From: Flexicrinis sp001567485
Lineage (GTDB): Bacteria > Chloroflexota > Anaerolineae > Aggregatilineales > Phototrophicaceae
Direction: 5' to 3'
Assembly: GCA_030263635.1 (NCBI GenBank)
Contig: SZPI01000062.1
Coordinates: 1 to 29,827, forward strand
DNA: 29,827 nucleotides
In this document: piece by piece, positions 22,576 to 29,827 of the stretch
Layout of the letters: each line of letters starts with the position of its first letter
Position numbering within the stretch: the stretch's first letter is position 1
The notes under the pieces: generated by a model
The model's input: only the letters and a program-made list of their open reading frames with translations
Databases searched by the model: none
Told to the model about the DNA's origin: nothing
Translations under genes and position numbers: made by a program

Positions 22576-24081
22576 CTAGATGCCTTTCTGCCAGTAGATC
22601 AGGGCGAGTTTGAGCACGTCTTCCAGCCATATACCGAACGACGTTGTCAAAGTTCCAAGGTCGTCAAGGTACGAGAAGTTGAACGGAAGCTCGCTTAATG
22701 GCTCCAAGTCATGCCATGTCGAGTCGGATGCCTCTTCGCCGCTGGTCTTACGAAATGCAAAAGCGGAAACGGCCATAACCCCGGTGTTGTCATGGCCGAG
22801 TTCGTGAAATGATAAAATGACGTGAGTCGTCACCGAATTGATGACAATGCGCAGACGCACCCACGCGATATAGCCCGACAGGTTCGCAAAATAGTCGTGA
22901 CCTCGTGCAATCGAGATAATCTGCTGCCGAAAATACGGGGATCGATCCGTTCCATTACGGGCTTCGTCAACGTGGACACGAAGTGTTTGCGTCATGTAGC
23001 CCGCTGTGCGAAAAGACGATTCCAGTTCAAGCCGCAGCCAAGTCAACCGTTCCGAGGTCTGGCTGACTAAGGAATCCGCTCTCTCCTCTGCCAGTTGACG
23101 TCGTTCGCTAAGCGGGACGATACCGCTAGCCCGCAGTCGGTTGAGTGCCGAGTTAATCAGCGACTCGACGGTCTGTCGCTCGGACAGCACGGTCTCAGAA
23201 AGGCTCAACGCGCCGAGAAAGGCTCGCTGCTGCGACTTTGCGAACAAATCAATCAGCGGCATCAGTTCGCCCCGGTCTGCCGCTTCGAGCGCCTCGATGT
23301 AGCGAACCCGGCCGGAATCGTCACCGGGATCAGGCAGCACAATCAGCGGGAACCATCCGGCCCGCAGGAACACCAGCGTAGCGAGGTTGCGCGCTACTCG
23401 GCCGTTTCCGTCTTGAAACGGGTGGATCTGCGTGAACCGATGATGAAGCCACGCCGCTTCAACTTCAGGGGCGATATCCCGATCAAGATGCACACTGTGC
23501 CATGCAATAAGCCGATCCATCTCAGCGACAACGTGTTCAGGCGGGCAGTATTCGTGAGTTGTCCCGTCCTGACGATGCACGTTATTGGGGGTTCGTTTCC
23601 AGTCTCCCTTGAGTAGTTCGACTTCCCCCAAGTTCCCAAACGGGTCGACCGCCGTAGTCGTCTCCTGATTCTTGGTCAATAGTTGATGCAGCTGCTTAAT
23701 AAACGAAGTGGACAGCGCACGATTCGCGCCAACAAAGTTGAATACTTGTTCAACGGCGCTCTGCTGATCGCGGATCAGTGCGACGACCGTCGCGATAGGC
23801 TTGTCGGTGGCGCCGTGTGGGATGAGCGCCGCATCGATACCCTGCTCGATCATGACATGGGTGATGCCACGCTCAATCGAATAGAGTTTCTCAATCAGGC
23901 CCGTCTCAATCGCAACCTGTCGGACAAGACGCTCAAGAAAGGGCGCAAGCGTACCGGACTCGTTCAGGCGCTGGCGCTGTTCCCCCCACACACTCACGAG
24001 AGAATGAAGCTCCGTGTTCTTGAACGACCAAAGCTCAGGCTCAAGATCACGGATAGGTTGCCACTTGAACGACTTGGTCAC
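22576..24081 (-). CDS. Fic-domain protein (putative AMP transferase)
   Basis: A 501-residue Fic protein. The active-site motif is IHPFQDGNGRVARN with catalytic His-220, Asp-224 and Arg-228. The preceding CPPEHVVAEMDRLIAWH is the usual Fic core helix. Upstream, ETGLIEKLYSIERG (about 59-72) lies where N-terminal inhibitory helices ([S/T]xxxE[G/N]) normally sit; Thr-60 and Glu-64 fit, but the following residue is Lys, so control is uncertain. Residues about 300-500 are a C-terminal region without a recognised domain. Fic enzymes move AMP or other groups from nucleotides onto protein hydroxyls. The GTG start at 24081 has AGGA overlapping the end of the permease gene. Gaps to both neighbours are 4 nt. 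Base composition is lower than in the neighbours (28/60 and 29/60 GC in two samples against 44/60 in the permease), suggesting acquisition. Confidence 0.92.
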   Translation of the reverse strand: MTKSFKWQPIRDLEPELWSFKNTELHSLVSVWGEQRQRLNESGTLAPFLERLVRQVAIETGLIEKLYSIERGITHVMIEQGIDAALIPHGATDKPIATVVALIRDQQSAVEQVFNFVGANRALSTSFIKQLHQLLTKNQETTTAVDPFGNLGEVELLKGDWKRTPNNVHRQDGTTHEYCPPEHVVAEMDRLIAWHSVHLDRDIAPEVEAAWLHHRFTQIHPFQDGNGRVARNLATLVFLRAGWFPLIVLPDPGDDSGRVRYIEALEAADRGELMPLIDLFAKSQQRAFLGALSLSETVLSERQTVESLINSALNRLRASGIVPLSERRQLAEERADSLVSQTSERLTWLRLELESSFRTAGYMTQTLRVHVDEARNGTDRSPYFRQQIISIARGHDYFANLSGYIAWVRLRIVINSVTTHVILSFHELGHDNTGVMAVSAFAFRKTSGEEASDSTWHDLEPLSELPFNFSYLDDLGTLTTSFGIWLEDVLKLALIYWQKGI

Positions 24082-24085
24082 TGGA

Positions 24086-25426
24086 CTAATCCTCGACCTG
24101 ACGGATGCGGTGGACTGAGAGGGCGATCAGCACGACGGCCACCGCCAGCGCAATCACACTGTAACTGATCCACGGCGACACCAGCGGGATCGTGCCGCCG
24201 GTCGAGCTGAGCGTCGCCGACCACAAACCCGTGCGGCCCTGATTGAGCAGCAGAGTCTGGCTGGCGCTGCTGGCCGTGAACGGGTTCAGGCTTGAGATGA
24301 TCGCGCCGATATAGACCCAGAACGCCTCAAGCACCGGCGACCCGTTGAATCCCGTGCCGCTGCCGGTGTACGCCCCGGTGAATGGCCCGCCGAAGAACGC
24401 GGCCAGCACCGGCCCGCCGACCAGCACGATCAGCGCCGTGGCATACGAACGCACGCTGGCCGTTACGGTGCGGTCGGTCAACGTCGAAAAGTAGATGCCG
24501 ACCGCGCCGAAGGCAATCGCCGTCACGATTAAGACGACGAACGACACGAAAAGTTCCACCTCGCTGACGCCGCCGAACAGGAACGCGATACTTTGCAGCG
24601 GCAGCGCGGCCAGCAGCAGCAGCACGATGAACCCCAGCGCCGACTCGAGTTTGCCGATCAGGAACGTGGCGCGCGGCAGCAGGGTGATCTTAAGCAGATC
24701 GTAGGTTTGGCGCTCGCGTTCGCCGGTGACTGCGCCAGCTGTGAAAGCCGGGGCGATGAACATAATCAGCAGCAGTTCGAGGCCGACCACACCGGCGAAC
24801 ACGGTGCGGCCCAAGTCGCCGGTGACGGATGTCGCCAAGCCGCGGCTGAACGGCGCGTTGGCGAGGAACAGCAGCACCGCGAAGGCGCTCATCAGCAGAA
24901 GATAGACGGTGAGGACAGCGAACGCCCGCCCACCGCGCATCCGTTCGCGCAGTTCTTTCGAGGCGACCGGGTTGGAGCGCAGCGCGCCGCGAAACAGCGC
25001 CACTGGCAGCAGCCCCCAAACAACCGTCACAATCGTGACGATGCCGGGGAGATAGCGCCAGCTTGCAATCGCGGCGACCATGCCGGCGATTGTGCCCACC
25101 GCGGTGATCCACGTCCACCACTCATGGGCCTGCACGCCGGTGCGGATCAGCAGCAGCGCAATCGCCGCGAGCAGCACGAGTCCCAACGCCGCGACCCACG
25201 CGTAATCCGCAGGTGGGCCGAAACCGCCGATCAGCGCCGACGCGATGCTGTCAAGCGATGCGCCGTTCAGCGCCGTGACGACGCCGATCAGCGTCAGCAA
25301 AATCGCCATAACGCCGTGTATTGCGACACCGATCATCAGCCACGTCGCGCTGACGGCGAGCTGCCGTTCGCGCGGCGTGAGCGCGGCTTCTTGAGTGGAC
25401 GGCAGGCTTTGCGGCGCGGCGGACAT
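24086..25426 (-). CDS. ABC-2 type membrane permease
   Basis: A 446-residue polytopic protein with about ten hydrophobic segments. The ABC-2 signature is PVASKELRERMRGGRAFAVL ahead of a membrane helix, then a periplasmic part, then PAFTAGAVTGERERQTYDLL, a well-known block (TGERERGTLDLL type) in ABC-2 permeases. Further helices follow to the C-terminus. It would form the channel of an exporter with an ATPase that is not in the window. The ATG at 25426 is chosen because the promoter TATACT at 25466-25471 lies inside the longer frame that begins at 25483. GGGA lies about 10 nt upstream. It is the first gene of a three-gene unit with fic and the acidic membrane protein. The substrate is unknown. 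Confidence 0.9.
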   Translation of the reverse strand: MSAAPQSLPSTQEAALTPRERQLAVSATWLMIGVAIHGVMAILLTLIGVVTALNGASLDSIASALIGGFGPPADYAWVAALGLVLLAAIALLLIRTGVQAHEWWTWITAVGTIAGMVAAIASWRYLPGIVTIVTVVWGLLPVALFRGALRSNPVASKELRERMRGGRAFAVLTVYLLLMSAFAVLLFLANAPFSRGLATSVTGDLGRTVFAGVVGLELLLIMFIAPAFTAGAVTGERERQTYDLLKITLLPRATFLIGKLESALGFIVLLLLAALPLQSIAFLFGGVSEVELFVSFVVLIVTAIAFGAVGIYFSTLTDRTVTASVRSYATALIVLVGGPVLAAFFGGPFTGAYTGSGTGFNGSPVLEAFWVYIGAIISSLNPFTASSASQTLLLNQGRTGLWSATLSSTGGTIPLVSPWISYSVIALAVAVVLIALSVHRIRQVED

Positions 25427-25465
25427 ACAGCAGTATTCCCGACAAGTGGGCCGGACGATGCACGA

Positions 25466-25474
25466 AGTATAGCA
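25466..25474 (-). promoter_or_regulatory. Extended -10 promoter of the permease operon
   Basis: The minus strand reads TGCTATACT. The expected start near 25459 gives a leader of about 33 nt. No -35 box is clear, as at secA. Confidence 0.65.
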
Positions 25475-25511
25475 TGTCCGCACGGGCGCGCGGTTCGGCG
25501 CCGCGACGGTT

Positions 25512-26885
25512 CTAACGGGAACCCAAAACCTGTGGAGCCAGCGTGATCGTCATGCGCGTGCCGTGGCCGGGCGTGCTCTCCGCGCGGATCACGCCGCCAT
25601 GCGCCTCGACCAGCGAGCGCACAATCGCCAGCCCCAGCCCGGATTCGCCTTCTCGCTGCTGCCGCGAGGCCTCTCCACGATAAAAGCGCTCGAAGACGTG
25701 CGCGAGCTGCTCTGACGGGATGCCTTCGCCCGTGTCCGCGACGGTGAACTCGACGCCGGGGCCGGCGGAAGCCGCGCGCAGCGTCACACGGCCGCCGGAC
25801 GGCGTATGGCGCAGGGCGTTGCTGACCAGATTGCCGAAGACCTGCGTCATCCGCAGCGGATCGACCATCACCGGCGGCAGGTTCGGCGCTGCGTCGACTT
25901 CCAAGGTCACACCGCGCGCCTCGGCTTGCAGCGCGAACGCCTCGCGCACATCGGCCAGCAGCGCCGCCGGTTGAATGGGCTGACGCTCAAGGCGAAGCTC
26001 GCCCGCGTCGGCCAGCGACAGCGTGCGTAAATCTTCGATCAGATGGTGCAGGATGGTGACTTCGCCCCGGATGGCAGCGAGCCGTTCCGGAGACGGTGTG
26101 AGCGCCCCGTCGGTCATGGCTTCGAGATAGCCACGTATAACGGTCAGCGGCGTGCGCAGATCGTGGGCGATGTCCGCGGTCATCTGCCGGCGCAGCGCAT
26201 TGACGCGGGCGAGTTCGGCGCTCATCCGGTTGAAGGCGCGGATCACATCGGCCAGTTCGTCGCTGCCGCGCACGTCGATATGCTGCTTCAGATCGCCCCG
26301 TTCGACCGCGTGGATCGCCGTGTTCAACGCGCGCAGCGGCCGCAGAAACACGCGCGCAAGCACCGCGCCGACGGCCACCGCCACCGCCGCCGCACCGAAC
26401 GCGCCGATCATCAGCGCGCGGGCTGTGTTGTCGAGATAGATCTGGTCGCGCGGATCCAGCGGCGGGCCAGAGGCGATCAGCGCCACCTGTCCGATGAGCG
26501 TGCCGTCATCAAGCATCACCGGGCTGAGCGTATTGAACGCCATCCCGGCCGGAGGGACGCCGCCCGCAAGGGGTGGCATTCCCGTCACGATATTCCCCTC
26601 AGCATCGAGCAGCACGACGCCGGGAGGCAGTCCCCCGCGGCTGGAAGCCTCGCCCAACCCTGCTCCGCGCCGGAGTCCCAGCATTCCCGAAAAGCCGTCG
26701 AGCGATCCTTCTCGCGCGAAGTAGAGGAGTGCGGCGGTCGTCACGTTATCAACCTCGCGCTCGATGCGCAGACGGTCGAAATCGCGCGAGGTGGCGTTGT
26801 TCACGACAACAGCGGCCACAGCCATCCCCACCAGACTCGCCAGCGCGATCGAGAGCACCCACTTAGCGGTCAACGAAACACGCAT
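25512..26885 (-). CDS. Membrane sensor histidine kinase (HAMP, BaeS-like)
   Basis: A 457-residue kinase. TM1 is residues 9-29, an extracytoplasmic sensor loop follows to about 156 with an unusual Gly/Pro-rich part (GLRRGAGLGEASSRGG and PPLAGGVPPAGM), then TM2 (157-181), HAMP (about 182-235: RPLRALNTAIHAVERGD), HisKA with His-241 in DIAHDLRTPLTVIRG, and HATPase_c with NLVSNALRHTPSGG, DTGEGIP, FERFYRGE and GESGLGLAIV. This is the EnvZ/BaeS type that detects an envelope signal and phosphorylates the partner regulator. The start ATG at 26885 overlaps the last base of the regulator's TGA (TGATG), so the two are translationally coupled and form a pair. The sensed signal is unknown. Confidence 0.95.
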   Translation of the reverse strand: MRVSLTAKWVLSIALASLVGMAVAAVVVNNATSRDFDRLRIEREVDNVTTAALLYFAREGSLDGFSGMLGLRRGAGLGEASSRGGLPPGVVLLDAEGNIVTGMPPLAGGVPPAGMAFNTLSPVMLDDGTLIGQVALIASGPPLDPRDQIYLDNTARALMIGAFGAAAVAVAVGAVLARVFLRPLRALNTAIHAVERGDLKQHIDVRGSDELADVIRAFNRMSAELARVNALRRQMTADIAHDLRTPLTVIRGYLEAMTDGALTPSPERLAAIRGEVTILHHLIEDLRTLSLADAGELRLERQPIQPAALLADVREAFALQAEARGVTLEVDAAPNLPPVMVDPLRMTQVFGNLVSNALRHTPSGGRVTLRAASAGPGVEFTVADTGEGIPSEQLAHVFERFYRGEASRQQREGESGLGLAIVRSLVEAHGGVIRAESTPGHGTRMTITLAPQVLGSR

Positions 26886-27574
26886 CAGTCCTCGCCGGCA
26901 AACCGGTAACCAACCCCGAACACGGTCAGGATGTAACGCGGCGCGGCGGGGTCAGGTTCGAGCTTGGCGCGCAGGTTGCGGATATGAACGTCGATCGTGC
27001 GTTCGACGCCCTGCGCGATTTCACCGTGCAGCGCCTCGATCAGATCCATGCGCGAGAACGTGCGGCCCCTGCTGCCCATCAGCACAGCCAGCAGGTCGAA
27101 CTCGGAACGGGTGAGATCCACGCGCTGGCCGGATACCGCCACGGTGCGCTGTTCGCGGTCGAGGGTGATCCCGCCGGCACGCAGCACATCCGGCACAGAG
27201 ACCGCCGCTTTGTCATAGCGGCGCAGCACGGCCCGGATGCGCGCCCCTAGCTCCGCCATGCCGAACGGTTTGGTCACGTAGTCATCCGCGCCCAGCTCCA
27301 GCCCGATCACCTTGTCGGTTTCTTCGACGCGCGCCGTGAGCAGGATCACCGGCGTGTCACGTTCTTTACGATACTGACGCAGGAAATCGAAGCCGTCCAT
27401 CTCAGGCATCATGATGTCGAGCAGGATCAGATCGGGTTTCTCGTGGCGGGCCGTGAACAGCGCATCACGCCCGCTGCCTGCCGTGACGCACGCATATCCC
27501 TGTTCGGTCAGATAGTCGCGCAGGAGAGTCCGCACACTCAGGTTGTCGTCCACGATCAGGATGAGTTTGCTCAT
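26885..27574 (-). CDS. OmpR-family response regulator
   Basis: A 229-residue regulator. The receiver domain (1-120) has acidic pocket Asp-9/Asp-10, phospho-acceptor Asp-53 in LILLDIMMPEMDG, Thr-80 in LLTAR, and Lys-102 in DDYVTKPFG. The winged-helix output domain (about 130-229) has VDLTRSEFDLLAVLMGSRGR, the DNA-recognition helix QGVERTIDVHIRNLRAKLE, and the wing ILTVFGVGYRFAGED. It should bind DNA as a dimer when phosphorylated by the adjacent kinase. AAGG lies about 8 nt before the ATG at 27574. It is first in the two-gene operon and divergent from a secreted-protein gene. The 214-nt gap between them shows a plus-strand TTGACA at 27649 without a good -10, and the site described at 27752. 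Confidence 0.97.
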   Translation of the reverse strand: MSKLILIVDDNLSVRTLLRDYLTEQGYACVTAGSGRDALFTARHEKPDLILLDIMMPEMDGFDFLRQYRKERDTPVILLTARVEETDKVIGLELGADDYVTKPFGMAELGARIRAVLRRYDKAAVSVPDVLRAGGITLDREQRTVAVSGQRVDLTRSEFDLLAVLMGSRGRTFSRMDLIEALHGEIAQGVERTIDVHIRNLRAKLEPDPAAPRYILTVFGVGYRFAGED

Positions 27575-27751
27575 GGCGCCGCCTTGTCACGCGCAGATGG
27601 CCGATCCGAAATAAGCCTACCACAGCGGCGGGCGTATCTCCGGCCGGATTGACACCGACACTATCACGACGATGTTCAGGAGTCGTTTAGTCGGTGCTGG
27701 CCCGTAGGATATGACGACCAATCCCGCCAGTCTCGATCGCATGTTTCGGGC

Positions 27752-27779
27752 TACACTGTTAATGGTTGATTTCACAGTG
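27752..27779 (+). promoter_or_regulatory. -10-like box with inverted repeat before the DUF3298-like gene
   Basis: TACACT (27752-27757) resembles a -10. CACTGT (27754-27759) and ACAGTG (27774-27779) are perfect inverted arms 14 nt apart, straddling the expected transcription start. It could be an operator for the divergent response regulator. The arms are short. Confidence 0.3.
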
Positions 27780-27788
27780 GAGGGCGAC

Positions 27789-28493
27789 ATGAAACGTATC
27801 GTGCTGCTTGGAATTCTGGCGCTGCTCATTGTCACGATACCGGCGGCCGCACAGGATATGCCGTGCCAAGCCGGCGGGCAGAACTACGACAATCCGGAGA
27901 TTTGTCAGGCGAGTGTCGAGGTTTCGATTGCCTACCCGACGTGGATCCTTGGCAATCCGGCGACGGCCGAGGTGGTCACGGGCTGGATCGGCGAAGTGCG
28001 CTCGCAGTTCCTCACAGCGGCCGCCGGATATTGGGACACGTTCACGTTTAGCTACTCGCTCGACATCTCCTTCGAGGAAACCGCGCTGGCCGATCAGGCG
28101 CGGTCGGTCGTCTTCACGATCTCCGAGTACACCGGCGGTGCGCATCCCAACGGCTACTTCCAGACATATTCGGTCGACGCGAACACGGGTGAACTGCTGA
28201 CGCTGGCGGACATCTTCAGCGACGTGGACACCGGCCTGCTCGCGGTGTCGGGGTTAGCGGCGCAGTCGATCCTGAACAGCATGGGCGAAATGGCCGATGC
28301 GCAGTGGGTCACCGACGGCACCGCGCCTGAGCCGGTGAATTTCCAGAATTGGGCGCTGGCGGATGGCGTGCTTCGCGTGTACTTCCCGCCGTATCAGGTC
28401 GGGCCGCACGCAATGGGGCCGCAGATCGTGGATATCCCGCTGAGCGACCTGTACGATCTGCTCGCGCCGCGCTGGCAGGCGCTGGCTTCGTAA
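27789..28493 (+). CDS. Secreted protein with DUF3298/RsiV-like domain
   Basis: A 234-residue protein with signal peptide MKRIVLLGILALLIVTIPAAA-Q, probably cleaved near residue 21. The mature part matches the DUF4163/DUF3298 pattern: an N-terminal strand set (VEVSIAYPTWILGN), then YTGGAHPNGYFQTYSVDAN and TGELLTLADIF, and the C-terminal FPPYQVGPHAMGPQIVDIPL. This domain is found in the RsiV anti-sigma factor, where it binds lysozyme, and in many secreted proteins of unknown role. Here there is no transmembrane anchor or anti-sigma part. The ATG at 27789 is chosen because GGAGGG lies 5-6 nt upstream and the signal peptide starts there. It is divergent from the two-component operon, which suggests it may be a target of that system; this is inference. 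Confidence 0.88.
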   Translation: MKRIVLLGILALLIVTIPAAAQDMPCQAGGQNYDNPEICQASVEVSIAYPTWILGNPATAEVVTGWIGEVRSQFLTAAAGYWDTFTFSYSLDISFEETALADQARSVVFTISEYTGGAHPNGYFQTYSVDANTGELLTLADIFSDVDTGLLAVSGLAAQSILNSMGEMADAQWVTDGTAPEPVNFQNWALADGVLRVYFPPYQVGPHAMGPQIVDIPLSDLYDLLAPRWQALAS

Positions 28494-28598
28494 ACGGTAC
28501 AGCCAGCAAAGGTGGTTCACGATACACTGTGCGGAGAGCGCGTACCCGTGGTGACATGCACGGGATGCCTCGGCTTGCAGAAGTGAAAGGACAGTCTC

Positions 28599-29504
28599 GT
28601 GAAGGTCGTACTCGTGCTGCTGACGTTAGCCGTGTCCGTGTTCGGTACGTTCGCTCAATCTGACCCGTCACCGGCGGCCACGCCGGACTCGCCGCAGACC
28701 GCTGCTGTGACGCCAAGCGCGCTCGCCAGCGGCGTGCCGATCACCGGCAGCCTTACGACCGAAGACCCGTCCGACGTGTGGACGTTCGACGGCGCGGCCG
28801 ATCAAACGATCCGCGTGAGCATGGTGGCGCTGACGCGCGGCACGCTCGACCCGCGCCTAGACATCTCGCTGCCAGACGGCACGCAGGTCGCCTCGAACGA
28901 CGACTCCGGCAGCGGTGAGTTCGGCTCGCTCAACGCCTATATCGACCTCGTGCGGCTGCCCGACGACGCGACCTATACGATCAGGGCGACGTGCGTCGGG
29001 CTGTGTCAGGGGGTGTATGCGCTGCTGCTGGACGTGGTCGACCTCGAAGGGCTTGAGGTGCTGCGGCAGTGGGCGTCCCGCGCCGAGGCGACTTCGGAAT
29101 ACAGCCGCGATCAGTGGAGCGCACGGCAGGCGGCCGGCGCGCCCAACACCGACGGATGCCGCGACTCGCAGACCGCATGGGCATCCTCGCAGGCGGATTC
29201 CTCGGCTGAAGAGCTGCGTTTGACTTATGCTGCGCCCGTAATCCCGCGGCAGGTCAACGTGTATCAGGTGTATAACCCCGGCTCGATTGTGAACATCGCG
29301 GTCGTCGACGCCGAGACTGGCGACCGGATCGATCTGCCCAACAGCATCGACGCGCCGGCCAATACCCCGTGTCCGGGGGTGTTCACGGTCGACATCAGCG
29401 ACGTCATGCGCCCGGTCAACGGAGTGATTGTCTATCTCGACCAATCGGTGCTGGCGGCGTGGAACGAGATCGACGCGGTCGAGCTGGTCGGTGTCGTGCC
29501 ATAG
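28599..29504 (+). CDS. Secreted PPC-domain protein
   Basis: A 301-residue protein starting with GTG at 28599 (AAAGGA about 8 nt upstream). Signal peptide MKVVLVLLTLAVSVFGTFAQ, then a short Pro/Ala/Thr-rich linker. Residues about 42-145 form a pre-peptidase C-terminal (PPC) domain: ITGSLTTEDPSDVWTFDGAA, LDPRLDISLPDGTQVASNDD and YIDLVRLPDDATYTIRA. The rest (about 165-301) looks like a beta-sandwich carbohydrate-binding/discoidin-like module (WSARQAAGAPNTDGC, TAWASSQAD, EELRLTYAAPVIPRQVNVYQ). No protease domain is attached, so a binding role outside the cell is likely. A TACACT box at 28523 could be its promoter; the same word precedes the previous gene, 105 nt upstream. It is followed 10 nt later by repeats. 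Confidence 0.85.
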   Translation: MKVVLVLLTLAVSVFGTFAQSDPSPAATPDSPQTAAVTPSALASGVPITGSLTTEDPSDVWTFDGAADQTIRVSMVALTRGTLDPRLDISLPDGTQVASNDDSGSGEFGSLNAYIDLVRLPDDATYTIRATCVGLCQGVYALLLDVVDLEGLEVLRQWASRAEATSEYSRDQWSARQAAGAPNTDGCRDSQTAWASSQADSSAEELRLTYAAPVIPRQVNVYQVYNPGSIVNIAVVDAETGDRIDLPNSIDAPANTPCPGVFTVDISDVMRPVNGVIVYLDQSVLAAWNEIDAVELVGVVP

Positions 29505-29514
29505 CGCACGAAAA

Positions 29515-29760
29515 AGTGATGAGTGACGAGTGATGAGTCGTGAGTAAGGGCAAACCGACTGAACCGCAGAGGGGTCAGTTGTCAGGTTTCAGTTGTCAGG
29601 CGTCAGAGGGCAGTTGTTAGAAGTCACCAGCCCGCACAGACAACACCACCCCGCCGCACGCACGTCGTTCTCCCCTCTCCCCTGTGAGAGTGATGAGTGC
29701 TGAGTGGAAAGTGCTGAGTGAAGGACAAACCAACTGAACCACAGAGGACACAGAGGGGGC
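29515..29760 (-). repeat. Inverted copy of the 20.4-kb composite repeat
   Basis: Read on the minus strand, this has the same blocks in the same order as the unit at 20583: CCTCTGTGGTTCA, CACTCAGCACT heptamers, a decayed GGGAGAGGGG hairpin arm, GGTGGTGTTG, CTGACAA heptamers, then a second TTCAGTCGGTTTG and ACTCACG heptamers. On the plus strand the heptamer runs are AGTGATG types (29515-29549, 29689-29723) and NNGTCAG types (29572-29620). The last 67 nt of the window show no feature. Confidence 0.9.
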
Positions 29761-29827
29761 AGAGGGGATCCTCGAATACGGCCCGTCCGCCGCGTGGAAC
29801 CCCTCACGCCGCAGGCCGCCGAGCGTT

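Noticed and set aside
27649..27654. Perfect plus-strand TTGACA as promoter for the DUF3298-like gene
   Set aside because: No acceptable -10 lies 15-19 nt downstream, and it is 135 nt from the ATG.

Overview
The window is high-GC, gene-dense bacterial chromosome, most likely from the Chloroflexota (Anaerolineae-like). The reasons are family knowledge plus inference: SecA carries an insertion of about 20 residues before the ITYGTNNEFGFDYLRDN block, lipoproteins have Thr/Pro (TPTPT) linkers after the lipobox, MurD has the NDSIATAPE variant, there is a PPC-domain secreted protein, and a large acidic coiled-coil membrane protein sits beside an ABC-2 permease. No tRNA, rRNA, CRISPR array, prophage or transposase gene was seen.

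Layout. 1-3.2 kb (minus): a probable operon of lipoprotein, M20 metallopeptidase and an edge-truncated alpha/beta hydrolase. 3.25-3.52 kb: heptamer repeats and a small element with inverted ends. 3.5-4.0 kb (minus): a DinB/BstA-like protein, divergent from secA. 4.2-8.1 kb (plus): secA, a winged-helix protein and a small membrane protein. 8.1-8.4 kb: two heptamer arrays in opposite orientation, then murD. 10.0-10.2 kb (minus): a cold-shock protein with a long structured leader and a clear terminator. 10.4-12.1 kb: a divergent alpha/beta hydrolase / VOC-domain pair. 12.1-14.9 kb (minus): a soluble PAS histidine kinase and an unknown 307-aa protein. 15.2-16.3 kb (plus): proB. 16.4-17.9 kb: an AAC(3)-II-like acetyltransferase divergent from a RidA-family protein. 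17.9-20.2 kb (minus): a YtcJ-type amidohydrolase followed by a PKD/SH3 lipoprotein that is split by a frameshift. 20.3-20.8 kb: 203-bp tandem repeats. 20.8-25.4 kb (minus): tightly coupled ABC-2 permease, Fic protein and acidic membrane protein. 25.5-27.6 kb (minus): an OmpR-type response regulator and its HAMP kinase. 27.8-29.5 kb (plus): two secreted proteins. 29.5-29.8 kb: an inverted copy of the 20.4-kb repeat.

Core genes (secA, murD, proB, csp) are interspersed with envelope and sensing genes, and most transcription units are short. Several genes have a recognisable extended -10 promoter (TGnTATAMT). The most striking non-coding signal is a family of 7-bp-periodic intergenic arrays present at five or more sites. 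The most striking gene-level signals are a low-GC Fic gene placed seamlessly inside a three-gene operon, the frameshifted lipoprotein, a probable leaderless lipoprotein mRNA, and an AAC(3)-II-like enzyme in what looks like a chromosomal, non-mobile setting.
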